A stretch of DNA of 64,000 nucleotides from Crocodylus rhombifer (taxonomy: Eukaryota; Chordata; Crocodylia; Crocodylidae): the NCBI GenBank assembly GCA_038503035.1, contig JAVSML010024709.1, positions 708,684-772,683 on the forward strand. The letters run 5' to 3'. Below the pieces are notes generated by a model. That model searched no databases. It worked only from the letters and a program-made list of their open reading frames with translations, and was not told the origin of the DNA. Below, in pieces: positions 54,078 through 64,000 of this stretch. Position 1 is the first letter of the stretch; each line of letters starts with the position of its first letter. A program made the translations under genes and the position numbers.

Positions 54078-55826
54078 ATAGATTTCATAGACATTAGGGC
54101 TGGAAGGGACCTCGGGAGATCATCGAGTCCAGCCCCCTGCCCAAAGGGCAGGAAGTCAGCTGAGGTCATAGGATCCCAGCAAGATAAGCATCCAATTTAC
54201 TCTTGAAGGTGTTCAATGTAGGTGCTTGAACCACCTCCAATGGCAGACTGTTCTAGACCTTGGGGGCTCAGACAGTAAAGAAATTCTTCCTTATGTCCAG
54301 CCTGAAACGATCTTGCAGGAGTTTGTGACCGTTCGACCTCGTCATCCCTTGGGGCGCTCTGGTGAACAGATGTTCCCCCAGATCCTGGTGGTCACCCCGA
54401 TAAACTTATAGGTGGCCATCAGATCACCCCTGAGCCTGCGCTTTTCCAGGCTAAAGAGTCCCGTAGCTCTCAGCCTGTCATCGTAAGATCTGTTTTCCTC
54501 ACCTCTGATCGTGCGCGTGGCTCTCCTCTGGACTCTCTCAAGCTTCTCCACATCCTTTTTGAATTGTGGAGCCCAAAACTGGACGCAGTACTCCAGCTGC
54601 AGCCTCACCAAGGCCGAGTACAAGGGGAGAATGACGTCCCGCGATTTGCTCGAGAACCATCTATGGATGCACGCCAGCATTTTGGTCGCTTTACTAGCCG
54701 CAGCATCGCATTGCAGGCTCATGTTCATCTTGTGGTCAATGATGACCCCCAAGTCTTTTTCTTCTGTAGTGCTAACCAACGTAGCACTGCCGAGCCTATA
54801 AGGGTGCTGCAGGTTTTTCCTCCCAAGGTGGAGAACCTTGCATTTTTCGGTGTTAAACACCATCAGGTTCTCGTCTGCCCATTTGCTGAGCTTGTCCAGG
54901 TCAGCCTGGATCACCCGCCTATCTTCTGGCGTGGATGCTTTGCCCCAAAGTTTGGTGTCATCGGCGAACTTGGCCAGTCCACTCCTAACTCCAATGTCCA
55001 CATCATTAATGAAGATGTTGAACAGTATGGGTCCCAGGACAGAGCCTTGAGGGACCCCACTGGTCACAGGGCACCATGATGATTGACTGCCATCAATCAC
55101 AACCCTCTGGGTCCGACCACGAAGCCAATTTCCCAGCCAGCGGATCGTGGTGGAGCCAAGGCCACAACTGAGCAGTTTGGCCAAGAGGTGATCATGGGAT
55201 ACCAGATCAAAAGCTTTTTTGAAGTCAAGATATATGACATCAATCTCTTCTCCCTTGTCCAGGTGATAGGTCACCTGGTCATAGAAGGAAATGAGATTGG
55301 TCAAACAAGACCTACCCGCAACAAACCCGTGCTGGCTATCCCTTAGAATGTTAGCCTGGGCCAGTCCCTCAAGGATGGCCTCCTTAATAAACTTTTCTAA
55401 GATCTTCCCCAGGATAGAAGTCAGGCTAATGGGCCTGTAGTTAGCCAGATCCACTCTCCTCCCTTTCTTGAAGATCGGCACCACATTGGCCTTCTTCCAG
55501 TCTTCGGGCACTACACCAGAGTGCCAGGAGTTTTCAAAGACCCGTGCCAGGGGCTGGGCTATGATGCTCGCCAGCTCCTTGAGTACCCTGGGGTGCAGGT
55601 TGTCAGGGCCGGCTGACTTGAAGGTATCCAGCTTCTCAAGGTGTTCCTTCACGAGGTCAGCATTGATGGAGGGTAGGGGATCCCCCTCACCCAGATTTCC
55701 CTGTCCCATAGCAGGCATGGGCATCCCGTGTGACTGATGAAAGACTGACGCAAAGTACCTATTTAATAGGTTAGCTTTTTCCTGGGCGTCAGTTGTCAGT
55801 TGCCCCATCTGGTTTAGCAGGGGTCC
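54078..55826 (-). mobile_element. CR1 LINE copy C, best preserved
   Basis: A 5'-truncated CR1 of about 1.75 kb, complete at its 3' end. In plus orientation the end reads TTTCATAGATTTCATAGACA, then GGGCTGGAAGGGACCTCGGG. The short repeat of TTTCATAG is the expected CR1 terminal octamer repeat. It carries the whole reverse transcriptase from its first residues. The 5' boundary at about 55826 is abrupt, next to GC-rich DNA. Confidence 0.93.
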
Positions 55827-55922
55827 AACATATGAGCTGCAACCATTGGCAACACATACAGGGTGCGCATGCACAACCCTGAGAGCGCTGACACACACCG
55901 CTGAGAGTGCTGGTGCACCCAC
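54342..55922 (-). pseudogene. CR1 ORF2 reverse transcriptase, near complete
   Basis: 526 residues. Residues 1-32 come from flanking DNA by chance, so the ATG is not a true start. CR1 sequence begins at about residue 33 (GPLLNQMGQL). Fingers: EDWKKANVVPIFKKG (140-154), NYRPISLTSI (161-170). Motif A: YLDFKKAFD (231-239), with catalytic Asp 233. Motif B: SGVPQGSVLGP (288-298). Motif C: FADD (319-322), with the catalytic Asp pair. The frame is open through the thumb, then a frameshift near 54400 leaves the correct frame. In the correct frame, stops follow at about 54265-54280 before the KSKLDAYLAGIL end. The endonuclease is missing, so it cannot move by itself. Confidence 0.88.
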
Positions 55923-56150
55923 TGACAGCCAGCGCTTCGGGGCAGGGAGCAGGTGTGTGCCAGCCAGAGAGTGAGGGTGCCAGAAGAAGTGCCACTGGCA
56001 CTTCTGGGTCAGTGCGATCAGCTGCAGGGGGGGGGGGGGGGGGACCTCCCACCCTACCTCCCCCAGTCAATGCAATAGGCCAAGGGAGGGATCCCTCCCC
56101 ACCAGTCACTGACTGGCCGCTGACTCAGGAGGCACCAGTCACCTGTAGCT
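55830..56150. other. GC-rich block with G17 run
   Basis: CpG-bearing, GC-rich sequence directly upstream of the CR1 copy, with a run of 17 G at 56027-56043. A 10-bp hairpin (AGAAGTGCCA with TGGCACTTCT) lies at about 55986-56006. The run length is prone to error. It may be a decayed repeat. Confidence 0.5.
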
Positions 56151-57310
56151 GAAACTTTTACATATCTGAACTATACAAGATACCTATAGGAAAAGATGCT
56201 CAGTTCTTGGGATACTGATGCTGTCAACTTCATTAGATAAGATAAACAGAAAAAAATAGCAGAAGAGTTTTTTTCCAGCATTACTGATTTTTTAAAAAGA
56301 TGCTACATTTAAATTGATTAGTTGGCAAGTTTATGCATAAAAGGTGACAGAAATATGAATCAATGTTAAACCACATACTTTTTTGACTGACATGGAGAGA
56401 AAAAAATCAGTTAGACTTTCTGGATGTTTTGACAACCCTTCCTAAATCAAAATGATTTTATAAGTTAATCTCATATAGCAGCAAGAATTCAATACAGAAG
56501 AAACTCAATCTGAGGTGGAGAATAAGCAGCTGTGTGTTAAAGCAATCTTTTTATGTCCTCTCCTTGTTAAATAAGTAATATACAAAAAAAATTCTCAGAT
56601 GAAAATAGAATTATACAGACTGATCAAGAGCCAGATCTCTAAAGGGATTCTAGGTTAGTGATCAATCAATCAACATTTATTGTATTATGATAATTTTTAA
56701 TAGTTGCCTCATCAGAAACACTGGTCATTTAAAAGCAACCCTAATTCATTGCAACACAAGTGAATAATATCCTATTAACATGAAAAAGCTTTGGGCTTTT
56801 ATTACAATTGCCCAAAGACAAAATGTTTCAGAAGTATCAAAATAAATGGTTTTTGGCTATTCCAAAACAGCAATTTTTGGCAAATAAATGATTCACCAAA
56901 ATGTTCACCTAGGTCCACTTACAAATTCTTTGTTTTTAACACACAGCCCTCAAAAAAGCATTATTTTTTGTCAGCAAATAGGATTATAGGAAAAGTAAGG
57001 CTGAAAGGGACCCTCATGAGTTCATCTAATCCAGGCCCCATGTTATATCTGACCAAACATGACAAATTCATTATTACTTTTCTGAGTTTGATTTACTCAA
57101 GAGGCTTTCATTCGAGTTACTGGTTAAAATATCAAGTGATGTTACTATATTTGCACATAAACATTTTACTAACAATGTAGCAATGGCATTGTTAACTGGG
57201 GAATTGCAGAACCAGAGTTGGTATCAAGGAGGGGTGTGAAGCCATCTGACTTTTGTGTACCCCTGAGGCCTGCACTAGGGATGGAGAAGTGGCAGGATTG
57301 GTCTTCTTTG
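56150..57310. other. AT-rich stretch with a CR1 scrap
   Basis: No gene recognised. At about 56988-57045 (AAGGCTGAAAGGGACCCTCA, GAGTTCATCTAATCCAGGCC) lies a decayed inverted CR1 3' end of yet another subfamily. It is too short for a firm classification. Confidence 0.45.
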
Positions 57311-57315
57311 AGGGA

Positions 57316-57480
57316 TAGGGTAGTCATCATAGAGGACTGCCAGGTTGTCCTCTATTAATACAAAACTGGATGCCTTCTATTTTTCTCTTCAAGAGAAAAA
57401 TTGAGGACATAAAAGGTGTTCAGTTTCATATCAATAGAGAACAGAGGACAACCAGACTGTCCTCTGTGATGGCCACCCTA
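57316..57480. mobile_element. hAT-type palindromic MITE with 8-bp TSD
   Basis: 165 bp, near-perfect inverted repeat over its whole length: TAGGGTAGTCATCATAGAGG on the left, TAGGGTGGCCATCACAGAGG (reverse complement) on the right, both continuing through GTTGTCCTCT to the centre TCTCTTCAAGAGA (about 57381-57393). Flanks are TTGAGGGA (57308-57315) and ATGAGGGA (57481-57488), 7 of 8 bases alike. TAGGG ends and an 8-bp duplication are hallmarks of hAT elements. Confidence 0.82.
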
Positions 57481-57699
57481 ATGAGGGAACATCACCACAG
57501 GGAGTGTACCGAGCACAGATGTAACTGCTGAATATGTGGTGCCATGTGAAATACTAATATAAAAAGAATTTGACCTCAGAGTTGGGGGTCTGTGGGTGTT
57601 ACTACCTGGGAGGGTAGTTGCCTGGGACATAGAAGAAGAATGCCCTAAAAGGGTGGGAGAGAACGTGCTTTGGAAAGCTGGGTCACCCAATATCAGTGC

Positions 57700-57960
57700 C
57701 ATAGCAGAGGAGTTTGGTGCCTGGGGCAAAGCCTGCAGCAGCAGCCTGCCCTTGCCCCATGTACAGATCCAGGGGGCATATGCCCCACCCCCACACTTGC
57801 CCAGGAGTGCACGCAGCAGCAGGAGCCGGCCCCTCAAGTGAGCCACTTGCGGCTCTACCCACACCCCACCCCAGCTGGGCAGTGCCTGTTGGCAACCCTT
57901 TGCTTCGGTGCCCAGGCTGGTCACCTCGCTCCCTCCCCCACCCTTGCTACAGCACTTCCC
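57700..57960 (+). repeat. Dispersed repeat, family C, fullest copy
   Basis: From GAGTTTGGTGCCTGGGGCAA through TTGCCCCATGTACAGATCCA, GGCCCCTCAAGTGAGCCACT and CACCCCAGCTGGGCAGTGCC to GGTGCCCAGGCTGGTCACC. Words and order are shared with 49615-49860 (inverted) and 19916-20065. There is no coding capacity and no clear inverted ends. Confidence 0.6.
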
Positions 57961-57964
57961 AATA

Positions 57965-59845
57965 TTCTCTAAAGTATTGTGGTGTCACCCTAGGGTGGTA
58001 GCTGGCTGCCATAGTCTGGGTAGCATGCTTGTAACATCTATGTGCTTGGATGAGAAGCCAGCTTTTGATCTTTATTTTGTCTGTGATTCAACCTGGTGTA
58101 CATAATTCTACTGCTCTTCATTTGTATTTGTACTGGTGTTTGTTCTACATACCTGCTTGCCATTATTTTGTGTTTTACATATACATGCCGGGTCTGTAGT
58201 TTCTGAGCACTAATGAAATACTGGGTCAGTTCGAGTTGGGCAATAGACTTACAACCCATGCTTAGAAGAGACCCCCCCCTCCACTGGTTCTGGCAGTGTA
58301 CCTGTAGGTGTGATTAGTTTGTTTTGGATAATTAGTTCTGCTGCTAACAGCATCAGATAGTTACCTTTGATATGCAAGAGGAAGAATATTTTGTATTCAT
58401 TAGCAAGAGGGAAGTGTCTTTCTTTGTGAGGAGACACTGATGATTTGCCTTTTTAGCAATCTACAGTAGCTATGTCCATATTCACAACAAAACCTTGCCA
58501 GAAATATTCTATGAACAAACAAATTGCAATAATTAATATAGAATTATCTAACATTACACAAAATAAGTTCTACAGAATATTATAACAAAATAAAAAAAAA
58601 GTTACAAAAATCCAAGAGTTTATAATTAAGCCTGGAGAGGATAAGTACAGTTTTGTGAGTAAGGAGGAGATATGGGCACATTTGTTCTCCTCATTTACTG
58701 TAATAATTACAGAAACTACTAGGAAATTTCTGCTTCATTTTGAATATTTAATTTAATAAGTAATAAAAACATACAGATGTGAACTGTTATTTGTCAAGTG
58801 CCACTTGTCTGAGAGTAATTATAAATATCTTCTAAAATTCAATAAAGAGAAAAAAAAAATCAGAATTACAGTTCAAAATTGCTATTATAAATTCTCTCTT
58901 ACTAAGTAAAACTCCTTTTACATAACTATAGAATTCCCCCCACATGAAAAAAAAAGTCTCCACAACTTAAAATCTAGGAAGATTTATTACATGGAAAAAT
59001 AGCCTCCTACCAACAGCCTGTCATGCAATAATAAAAAAAGGCAGGGATTTGCTACCCATTAGTTGCTCAGGGTACCAGCCCATTTCCACGTTCTTGCCCC
59101 CACAGTTAGTGAAAGCTAAATCAAAGCAGCTTTTACCTTCTGTGAAAGGCTCCATCTACCACAGTGTAAATGTGGACACAGAGGCTATTACTGTAGAGCA
59201 GCTGACATGCAGTTAAGCCTTACACTCTTTTATGAAATGCTAAGTTGTTCATATGCCTATACCCCAAGTTGTACCCAGACAGGGAGAAACAAGGGCTGAG
59301 TGTAGACAGGCTCACTATTTTCTAAACCATGTTAATTGATTCACATCACATAGTTTGAATTAAATTTCAATTCAAATTAAGAGTTAATAGATGATCATTG
59401 ACCATCAAGGGAGCTTTTGTGCTTTTCTGCACTTCTGCAGTAGAGATGGCAGGGAGCACTGGACACCAGAAGCAAAAATACCACTCTGTCAGGGCCATAA
59501 AGTTGCACCCACTAGATGGCTGCTGCAGCTGGAGTGGAGAGTGGAACCTGGCATCACCTCCCGTAAATGGCAGCCAGGGCTCAGACACTGCTGGGAGGAA
59601 GGGATAGAGGGCTGCAGGCCATGGCCACATAGCTGTGGCAGCTGGGGGCAGGAAATGAGGGGCCATGCTGAGGAAAAGGTTGGGAAACACAGCCCTAGAT
59701 ACCTGCCCTCATGTTCCTCAATGTGTTGCTCAATACAATTTAAATTGCTTAGTTCAGACTGCCATAGTCTGCATTAGCTTTAATACTCATTCAATGAGGA
59801 TTAGTTCATTCAGACTACAGATGCCCACGTGTAGCCCAGATTAAA
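57965..59845. other. No gene recognised
   Basis: Mostly AT-rich. A GC-rich patch at 59450-59700 opens chance frames on both strands. No domain, repeat family or RNA gene was identified. Confidence 0.4.
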
Positions 59846-59849
59846 CCTA

Positions 59850-60190
59850 GACAGGGGTGACATGAAGGGGGTGTATGTGCACCCCATAAATGTGCTGATG
59901 CAACCCCTACAAAAAGGAACTGCCGAACACTGTCGCCAGTGTCTGTGGGCAGTTGCTGCTTGCCGTCCTGCTTCCGACACTGCTGGTGGCATCTGCAGGT
60001 GGTCTGCGATCGCTGCTGGCCACCACCTCTGCTGCCAATAGTGCCTGCAGATGATCGCTGACCCCTGGTCAGCACTCACCACTCCCCCCAAGCACCAGTG
60101 ATGTCTGCAGAAGTGCCATGCTTACCACTGCCGCGCTCCCACCACAACACTCCTGCTGCCACCAGCACAGCCATACCCCACTGAGCCACT
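59850..60190. repeat. GC-rich degenerate repeat with CTGCTG words
   Basis: Recurrent words GCTGCTGG, CATCTGCAGGTGGTC, GTGCCTGCAGATGATC and TCGCTG in both directions suggest a decayed minisatellite or the interior of a GC-rich transposon. GGGGTGACATGAAGGGGGTG at the left could be an element end. Confidence 0.4.
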
Positions 60191-60199
60191 GGGGGCACG

Positions 60200-61110
60200 C
60201 ATTTTTCATGAACCTAGAAAAACATAACGTCTGTAAATGTCCAAGGTGCTCACACAGACAGACAAATATCTTTGCACTCGTGCTAGGAATGGTGCACAAA
60301 CAGAGAATAGTTCCTGTTTAGATCCTTTTTGTCTCATATATTGTAGAACTAAGGAAAATCAGCTCTGAAGCAAGATTGTTTCAACTTGTACTATCTTATT
60401 TGTATACAGCCTGCATGGAGTCATAAAACAGGCCATAACAATGCAGCCCACTGCCACTGAAGGCAATATGCATGTGAGCGGGGATGGGATTCGTCATGAC
60501 AGCAATTTGAACAGGAAGCAAAACTACCGCAAAATGCCCATTTGATTAGCCACAAATAATTATATTCAGATACTGAGGCACTCAAGCTTTCAAACACAAG
60601 AACACAGAAAGTTTTAAGGAGTATTAATATGCAACGCCTTTTTGTGACCTAGTGGGAAGATGTAAACATTCAAGTAAGTGCCAAGTAGGGACTTGTAAAG
60701 TCTGAAGAAAATTCACTATACTTTAAATTACAACAGCATTTCTCCCAATTTACAAGACAGCTGTCAATTTTTAGGTCAGACCAATTTTCCAAACTGACGT
60801 TACTAGAAAGATATCCTGGGGCTTTTCAATAGAATAAACAACAAAAATCCATGAGCCCAGAGAGGGAGAGAGCAAGCAAGACCAACTACAGCCAAGTGAT
60901 TAGGGTCACTGCCCAATGCCTGTTCAATGTAAAATACAGAAACAGATCCAGAGACCACAAGCCAGGACTAACCTTACCACATAAAGTGCCATTTCCAACA
61001 AGGATAGTCAGGCTCCTCCTTGCTCTACCCAAATGAATCCTGTATTCTTTTCTACACAGCAGTACAGGTTCAACAGGAGGCACGGAAAGTGCCTACACCC
61101 AAACTCACCA
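60200..61110. other. No gene recognised
   Basis: AT-rich and unassigned, with short chance frames only. Confidence 0.4.
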
Positions 61111-61112
61111 TT

Positions 61113-61265
61113 GTTAGGCATCTACCAAATTTGAGGAAGTGACTAACCAATTTCATAGACAGATCACACAGTCAGTGGCCATTTTCATGGGCTGAGCACG
61201 GCAGGGCCTCCCTATGCCTCTGATTGGCTAAGGGGCCCTGGCAAGCCCACCCCACCTCACAGATT
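61113..61265 (+). repeat. Dispersed repeat, family B, shorter copy
   Basis: Matches the left part of the 15323-15710 copy in order (GGCATCTACCA, CTAACCAATTTCAT, GGCCATTTTCATG, CCTCTGATTGGCTAAGG, GGCCCTGGCA). It is interrupted at 61265 by the start of a palindrome. Confidence 0.55.
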
Positions 61266-61274
61266 TACAGATGG

Positions 61275-61394
61275 CCTGAAACCATGGCTTAATTACCCTG
61301 ATTAAACCCAGGGAGGCCATAAATCCATGCATTATTAAGCATGGATTAATGGCTTTTGCCAGGCTTAATCAAAGTAATTAAGCTATGGTTCAGG
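61275..61394. repeat. Palindrome of about 120 bp
   Basis: CCTGAAACCATGGCTTAATT on the left equals CCTGAACCATAGCTTAATT on the right after reverse complement. Pairing continues through GATTAARCC and ATYCATGC to a centre near 61338. By eye about 80% of paired bases match. Confidence 0.75.
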
Positions 61395-61443
61395 CTATCC
61401 CCAAGCAGGGAGGCTGCAAGCAGCTGTGTACCAAAGTCCTGGG

Positions 61444-61668
61444 CCAGCTGTGGCAGGCAGTCAGGAGGCTGCAAGTGGCTGCACTGGGGTTCGCAGAGCC
61501 CTGACTGCTCGTGGCTGGCAGCAGGTGCAGCAGAGCCCCAGCCCCTTCCCCACTGTCCACCCTGAGGCACGTGTCCACCTCCCACCAGCAACAAATGGAA
61601 CCAGGGCTCTGCAGATGCTGGTGCAGCTGCTTGCAGCTTCCTCACTGCCTGCCACAGCCAGTCAGGGC
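61444..61668. repeat. Inverted repeat, 60-bp arms
   Basis: Arms at about 61444-61505 and 61605-61668 share TGTGGCAGGCAGT, GAGGMRGCTGCAAG and GCAGAGCCCTG after reverse complement, with about 80% identity by eye. It lies just outside the 61275-61394 palindrome, so the two may be layers of one larger palindromic element. Confidence 0.6.
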
Positions 61669-62279
61669 TCCATGGCCAGTGCCAGGGGCTTACCCAGAGC
61701 CGGGCCTCCCACTTCCTGCATGAGTGCATAAGCCCTGGAAAGGAGTGAATTTCAAAGCCTCCTCTCCCCCTGCCCATCCACTGTTGGTTGTTGTGAATCC
61801 CACCCAGAGGTGCCTAACTCTCTCTGTGTTGTATAGACCCCTTAACTCAGGGCTATGGATTCCCATTATGGATCCAGTCTCTATGAATCTCCCTCACAAT
61901 TACTACTGTGTTACCAATATCTTTGTGTAAAATATGTGTTCTTGTAGGAGCAACTCACCTCAAATTGCCAATTGCTCTGAAATTATATGTAGCACAGGTA
62001 GTCAGTAAGGTAAAAAGATTGCAAAAAACTATTATTACATATACAAGAGAATTCAAAAAAACAATGACCATATGTTGAAAGAGACAGAAACATATGGAAA
62101 ATGAACATAAGAACTAGATTATGATTTTACCCTGCAGTATACTTGTAAATCCAGCTTCTACCTCTGACCCTTTGTTGGAATTACCCAAAAGCAGCTTGTA
62201 CTACTCAGGTTCTGCCAGCTGAGGGGCTAAATCACCCAATGCACAGGGATCCTTAAGGTGCCTACGGATGTTTAGGGGT

Positions 62280-62830
62280 TGTGCTCTAATTCATGCTGCT
62301 TTACGTAAGCCCCACCCTCCCCCCAGTCAGCCCAAAGAGGCTGCCAAACCACCCATCTCCCCAGTCCCACTCCCCGCCCCCCCAGCAATGTCAGTGGGGA
62401 AGGGAAGTGGAGGGAGCTAGCTGGGCTTTGCCTGGCTGAAGATGGAAGTGGGGACACAGAGTGGAACAGAGTCCTGTCACCTTGTGCCCCCCCCAGCTAC
62501 GCCAACTGGGGTATTGGAGGGACCCAGGCCAGGTCCATGAGGTGAGGGGGCTCCATTCTACCCTGCCCCAACCCCAGATCTAGCCACAGCAAAGCCAAGC
62601 TGGCAGCTGTGGTTGAGAAAGGAGAAAGGGTAGGAAAGGGAGCCTCTCCTCCAGCTGAGCTTTGCCTAGCCAGAGCTGGGGGGAAGAGGGCGGAGGGCTG
62701 GAATGCAGCTCCCTTGCCTCACAGGGCCTCCCCCAGCTACCCCACCTGGGGCACTGGGGGCATCCAGGCTGGGCTGACAAAGTGAGGAGATTCCTTCCTC
62801 CCAGCCCCCATCTGGGCCTCTTGACAATGG
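62280..62830. repeat. GC-rich minisatellite-like family E, copy 2
   Basis: Shares CCCCAGCTACGCCAACTGGG, GTATTGGAGGGA, GAGGTGAGGGGGCTCCATTC and GCCTCACAGGGCCTCCCCCA with copy 1 at 28420-29175, in similar order. Two units of about 220 bp are visible. Frames through it are compositional. Confidence 0.6.
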
Positions 62831-62849
62831 CAGCAGCAGCAGCTGCTGG

Positions 62850-62970
62850 CAGTTTAGGGCTACCATATATCTGGGTTTTCTTGGACAAATCCTCTTTTTC
62901 AGCCCCTCGAACTTTTCTGGGCAGGTTTTTAAAATGCCAGCAAATGTCCAAGTTTTTAGTCTGTCTCTGC
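62850..62970. repeat. Fragment of a dispersed element
   Basis: GGGCTACCATATATCTGGGT, TTCTTGGACAAATCCTCTTT and AAAATGCCAGCAAATGTCC look like a widespread vertebrate repeat word related to the GGTGACCAYA end at 18538. It is too short to classify. Confidence 0.35.
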
Positions 62971-63343
62971 TTTCCCGGGCTGGCTGCTTGGGGCTGGGAA
63001 CAGTGGGCAAGGCGTTTGGCTACCGGGGATCACATGCTCGGCTGGCAAGCCGCTCCATGTAAAGAGGGGTGTGTGGTGGTGGGGGGTGTGCACACTCATA
63101 GCAGGACTGGGGACACAGGGTGCTGTTAGAATTGCACACCTTGCATCTTGCTCTTGATAAGAAAAGAACGCTGCCCAAGGTTCCTCCCTCATCCTCCTTA
63201 CTCTTTCACATGCTGATTACAGAAACTGGAATTTAACTGCATAGCCTTGGGGAATGAACTGTTGAGGAACTCTTGTGGTATTGAGCATGCTTAATTAGCT
63301 GTTGCATATTTACCTCTCCGCCCCCCCTACTCAAATACCTAAT

Positions 63344-63881
63344 TGTTGAATTAAAAAAATAGTGGTTCGTTTCTCGGGAGGTGGAAAAAAAAACTTTCAG
63401 CTTCAGACACACTTTATTAGCAATACAAAAGGTATATATTTGCAAATAGGGTCAGAGGGAGAAGACAAAAGATCAAGTCCCTCTGCCCCCGAGCATAATC
63501 ATTAGCAGGCTTTTATCCCCTCTCTCCTGACCACGTGTACAGAAGGAGGAATTTTTACAACTCATTTCCGGTTCATACAAACATATATGTGAACATGTCG
63601 CTTCATACGTCCCATGTGCATTATAATTAACTACTTAAGTATGCGGGGCGGGTAGGCTTAATATGCATTAGGTCATCACGCGTGCGTGGATGGGATTCAG
63701 GATTACTCAAGGTTCATCCTGAAGGCAAAAATGGCATTTGCTCTTATCTTAGCCTTAGGAATGTGGGGTCATAAAAGAAAGTGTGATTTAGTGTGACAAA
63801 GAGATAGTAAATTTGCAGGACAGAGAGGGAGTAATGCCTTAATACAAAGGGGCCTTTGGTGGTTTTTCCCTTCAATTTCCA
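63344..63881 (-). mobile_element. 3' LTR of a second ERV
   Basis: Minus-strand reading starts TGGAAATTGAAGGG and ends AATTCAACA, 538 bp. It has a TATA-like box (GGGATAAAAGCC, about 63507-63518) and an AATAAA signal (63413-63418) in the right order and spacing. The sequence is unrelated to the provirus at 9-15 kb. Directly outside its 5' end lies a polypurine tract, so this is a 3' LTR and any interior would lie at higher coordinates, partly beyond the window. Confidence 0.7.
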
Positions 63882-63900
63882 ACCCCCCCTTCCCTCTCCC
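63882..63900 (-). promoter_or_regulatory. Polypurine tract of the second ERV
   Basis: On the minus strand GGGAGAGGGAAGGGGGGGT is immediately 5' of the LTR start. It supports both the LTR boundary and the orientation. Confidence 0.65.
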
Positions 63901-63931
63901 ATTAAGGAGACAAGGATGGGTAGCAGCTGTG

Positions 63932-63951
63932 TTTTTTTTTTTTTTTTTTTT
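63932..63951 (+). repeat. Poly-T run, 20 bases
   Basis: T20 about 30 bases beyond the polypurine tract. In minus orientation it is a poly-A run within the presumed ERV interior, possibly the junction of another insertion. Confidence 0.8.
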
Positions 63952-64000
63952 CTTTTCTAAATCTGCTATTGATAATGCATTTTTAATAATATTTCTAACA

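Noticed and set aside
1..64000. CRISPR arrays, operons, rRNA or tRNA genes
   Set aside because: No regularly spaced direct repeats, no tRNA cloverleaf and no rRNA core words were recognised. Composition and repeats are those of a vertebrate intergenic or intronic region.

Overview
The window looks like non-coding DNA from a large vertebrate genome, most likely a crocodilian or a close reptilian relative. This rests on recall of repeat families, not on a search. It holds many CR1 LINEs whose 3' ends match the crocodilian/turtle/bird type, several palindromic DNA-transposon families, decayed SINE-like tails and endogenous retroviral (ERV) sequences. I found no convincing host exon, tRNA, rRNA or CRISPR array. 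Almost every open frame is short and sits by chance in AT-rich DNA, GC-rich minisatellites or transposon remains. A run of 637 N at 30591-31227 is an assembly gap.

Layout. 1-9 kb: a CR1 endonuclease scrap, two MITE-like palindromes and a 3'-truncated CR1 (minus strand, about 5.0-6.6 kb). 9136-15045: a provirus with two LTRs, a lysine-type primer-binding site and decayed gag, pro, pol and env. It has lost the capsid major-homology region, the integrase zinc finger and core, and the whole Env surface subunit. 15-24 kb: dispersed repeats, hairpins and microsatellites. 24.5-25.5 kb: a CR1 3' half. 26.4-27.3 kb: a composite palindromic element with a second copy at 42.5-43.9 kb. 27813-28281: a solo LTR of the provirus family in inverse orientation. 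28.4-30.5 kb: a GC-rich minisatellite and a possible long solo LTR.

31-44 kb: mostly featureless AT-rich DNA broken by hairpins, a poly-C tract and MITEs. 44.8-46.4 kb: a second 3'-truncated CR1. 47.5-48.5 kb: a polypyrimidine tract and a minisatellite. 49883-50443: a Tigger/pogo-like deletion derivative with TA target duplication that still encodes a PIP-box-like peptide and a lysine-rich tail. 50.9-52.6 kb: two further CR1 remnants. 54078-55826: the best preserved CR1, with an almost complete reverse transcriptase frame. 57316-57480: a near-perfect palindromic hAT-type MITE. 61-63 kb: more palindromes and the GC-rich family again. 63344-63881: a 3' LTR of a second, minus-strand ERV, with its polypurine tract.

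No gene set here works together as a host pathway. The observations most worth checking are: 4-bp target duplications at both insertions of the provirus family; a 5' LTR that has diverged alone and lost its poly(A) hexamer; covarying arms in the two copies of the GGGACAGA palindromic element; the PIP-box remnant; and the tandem stem-loops at 34.5 kb. I did not find clear evidence for a new biological system.
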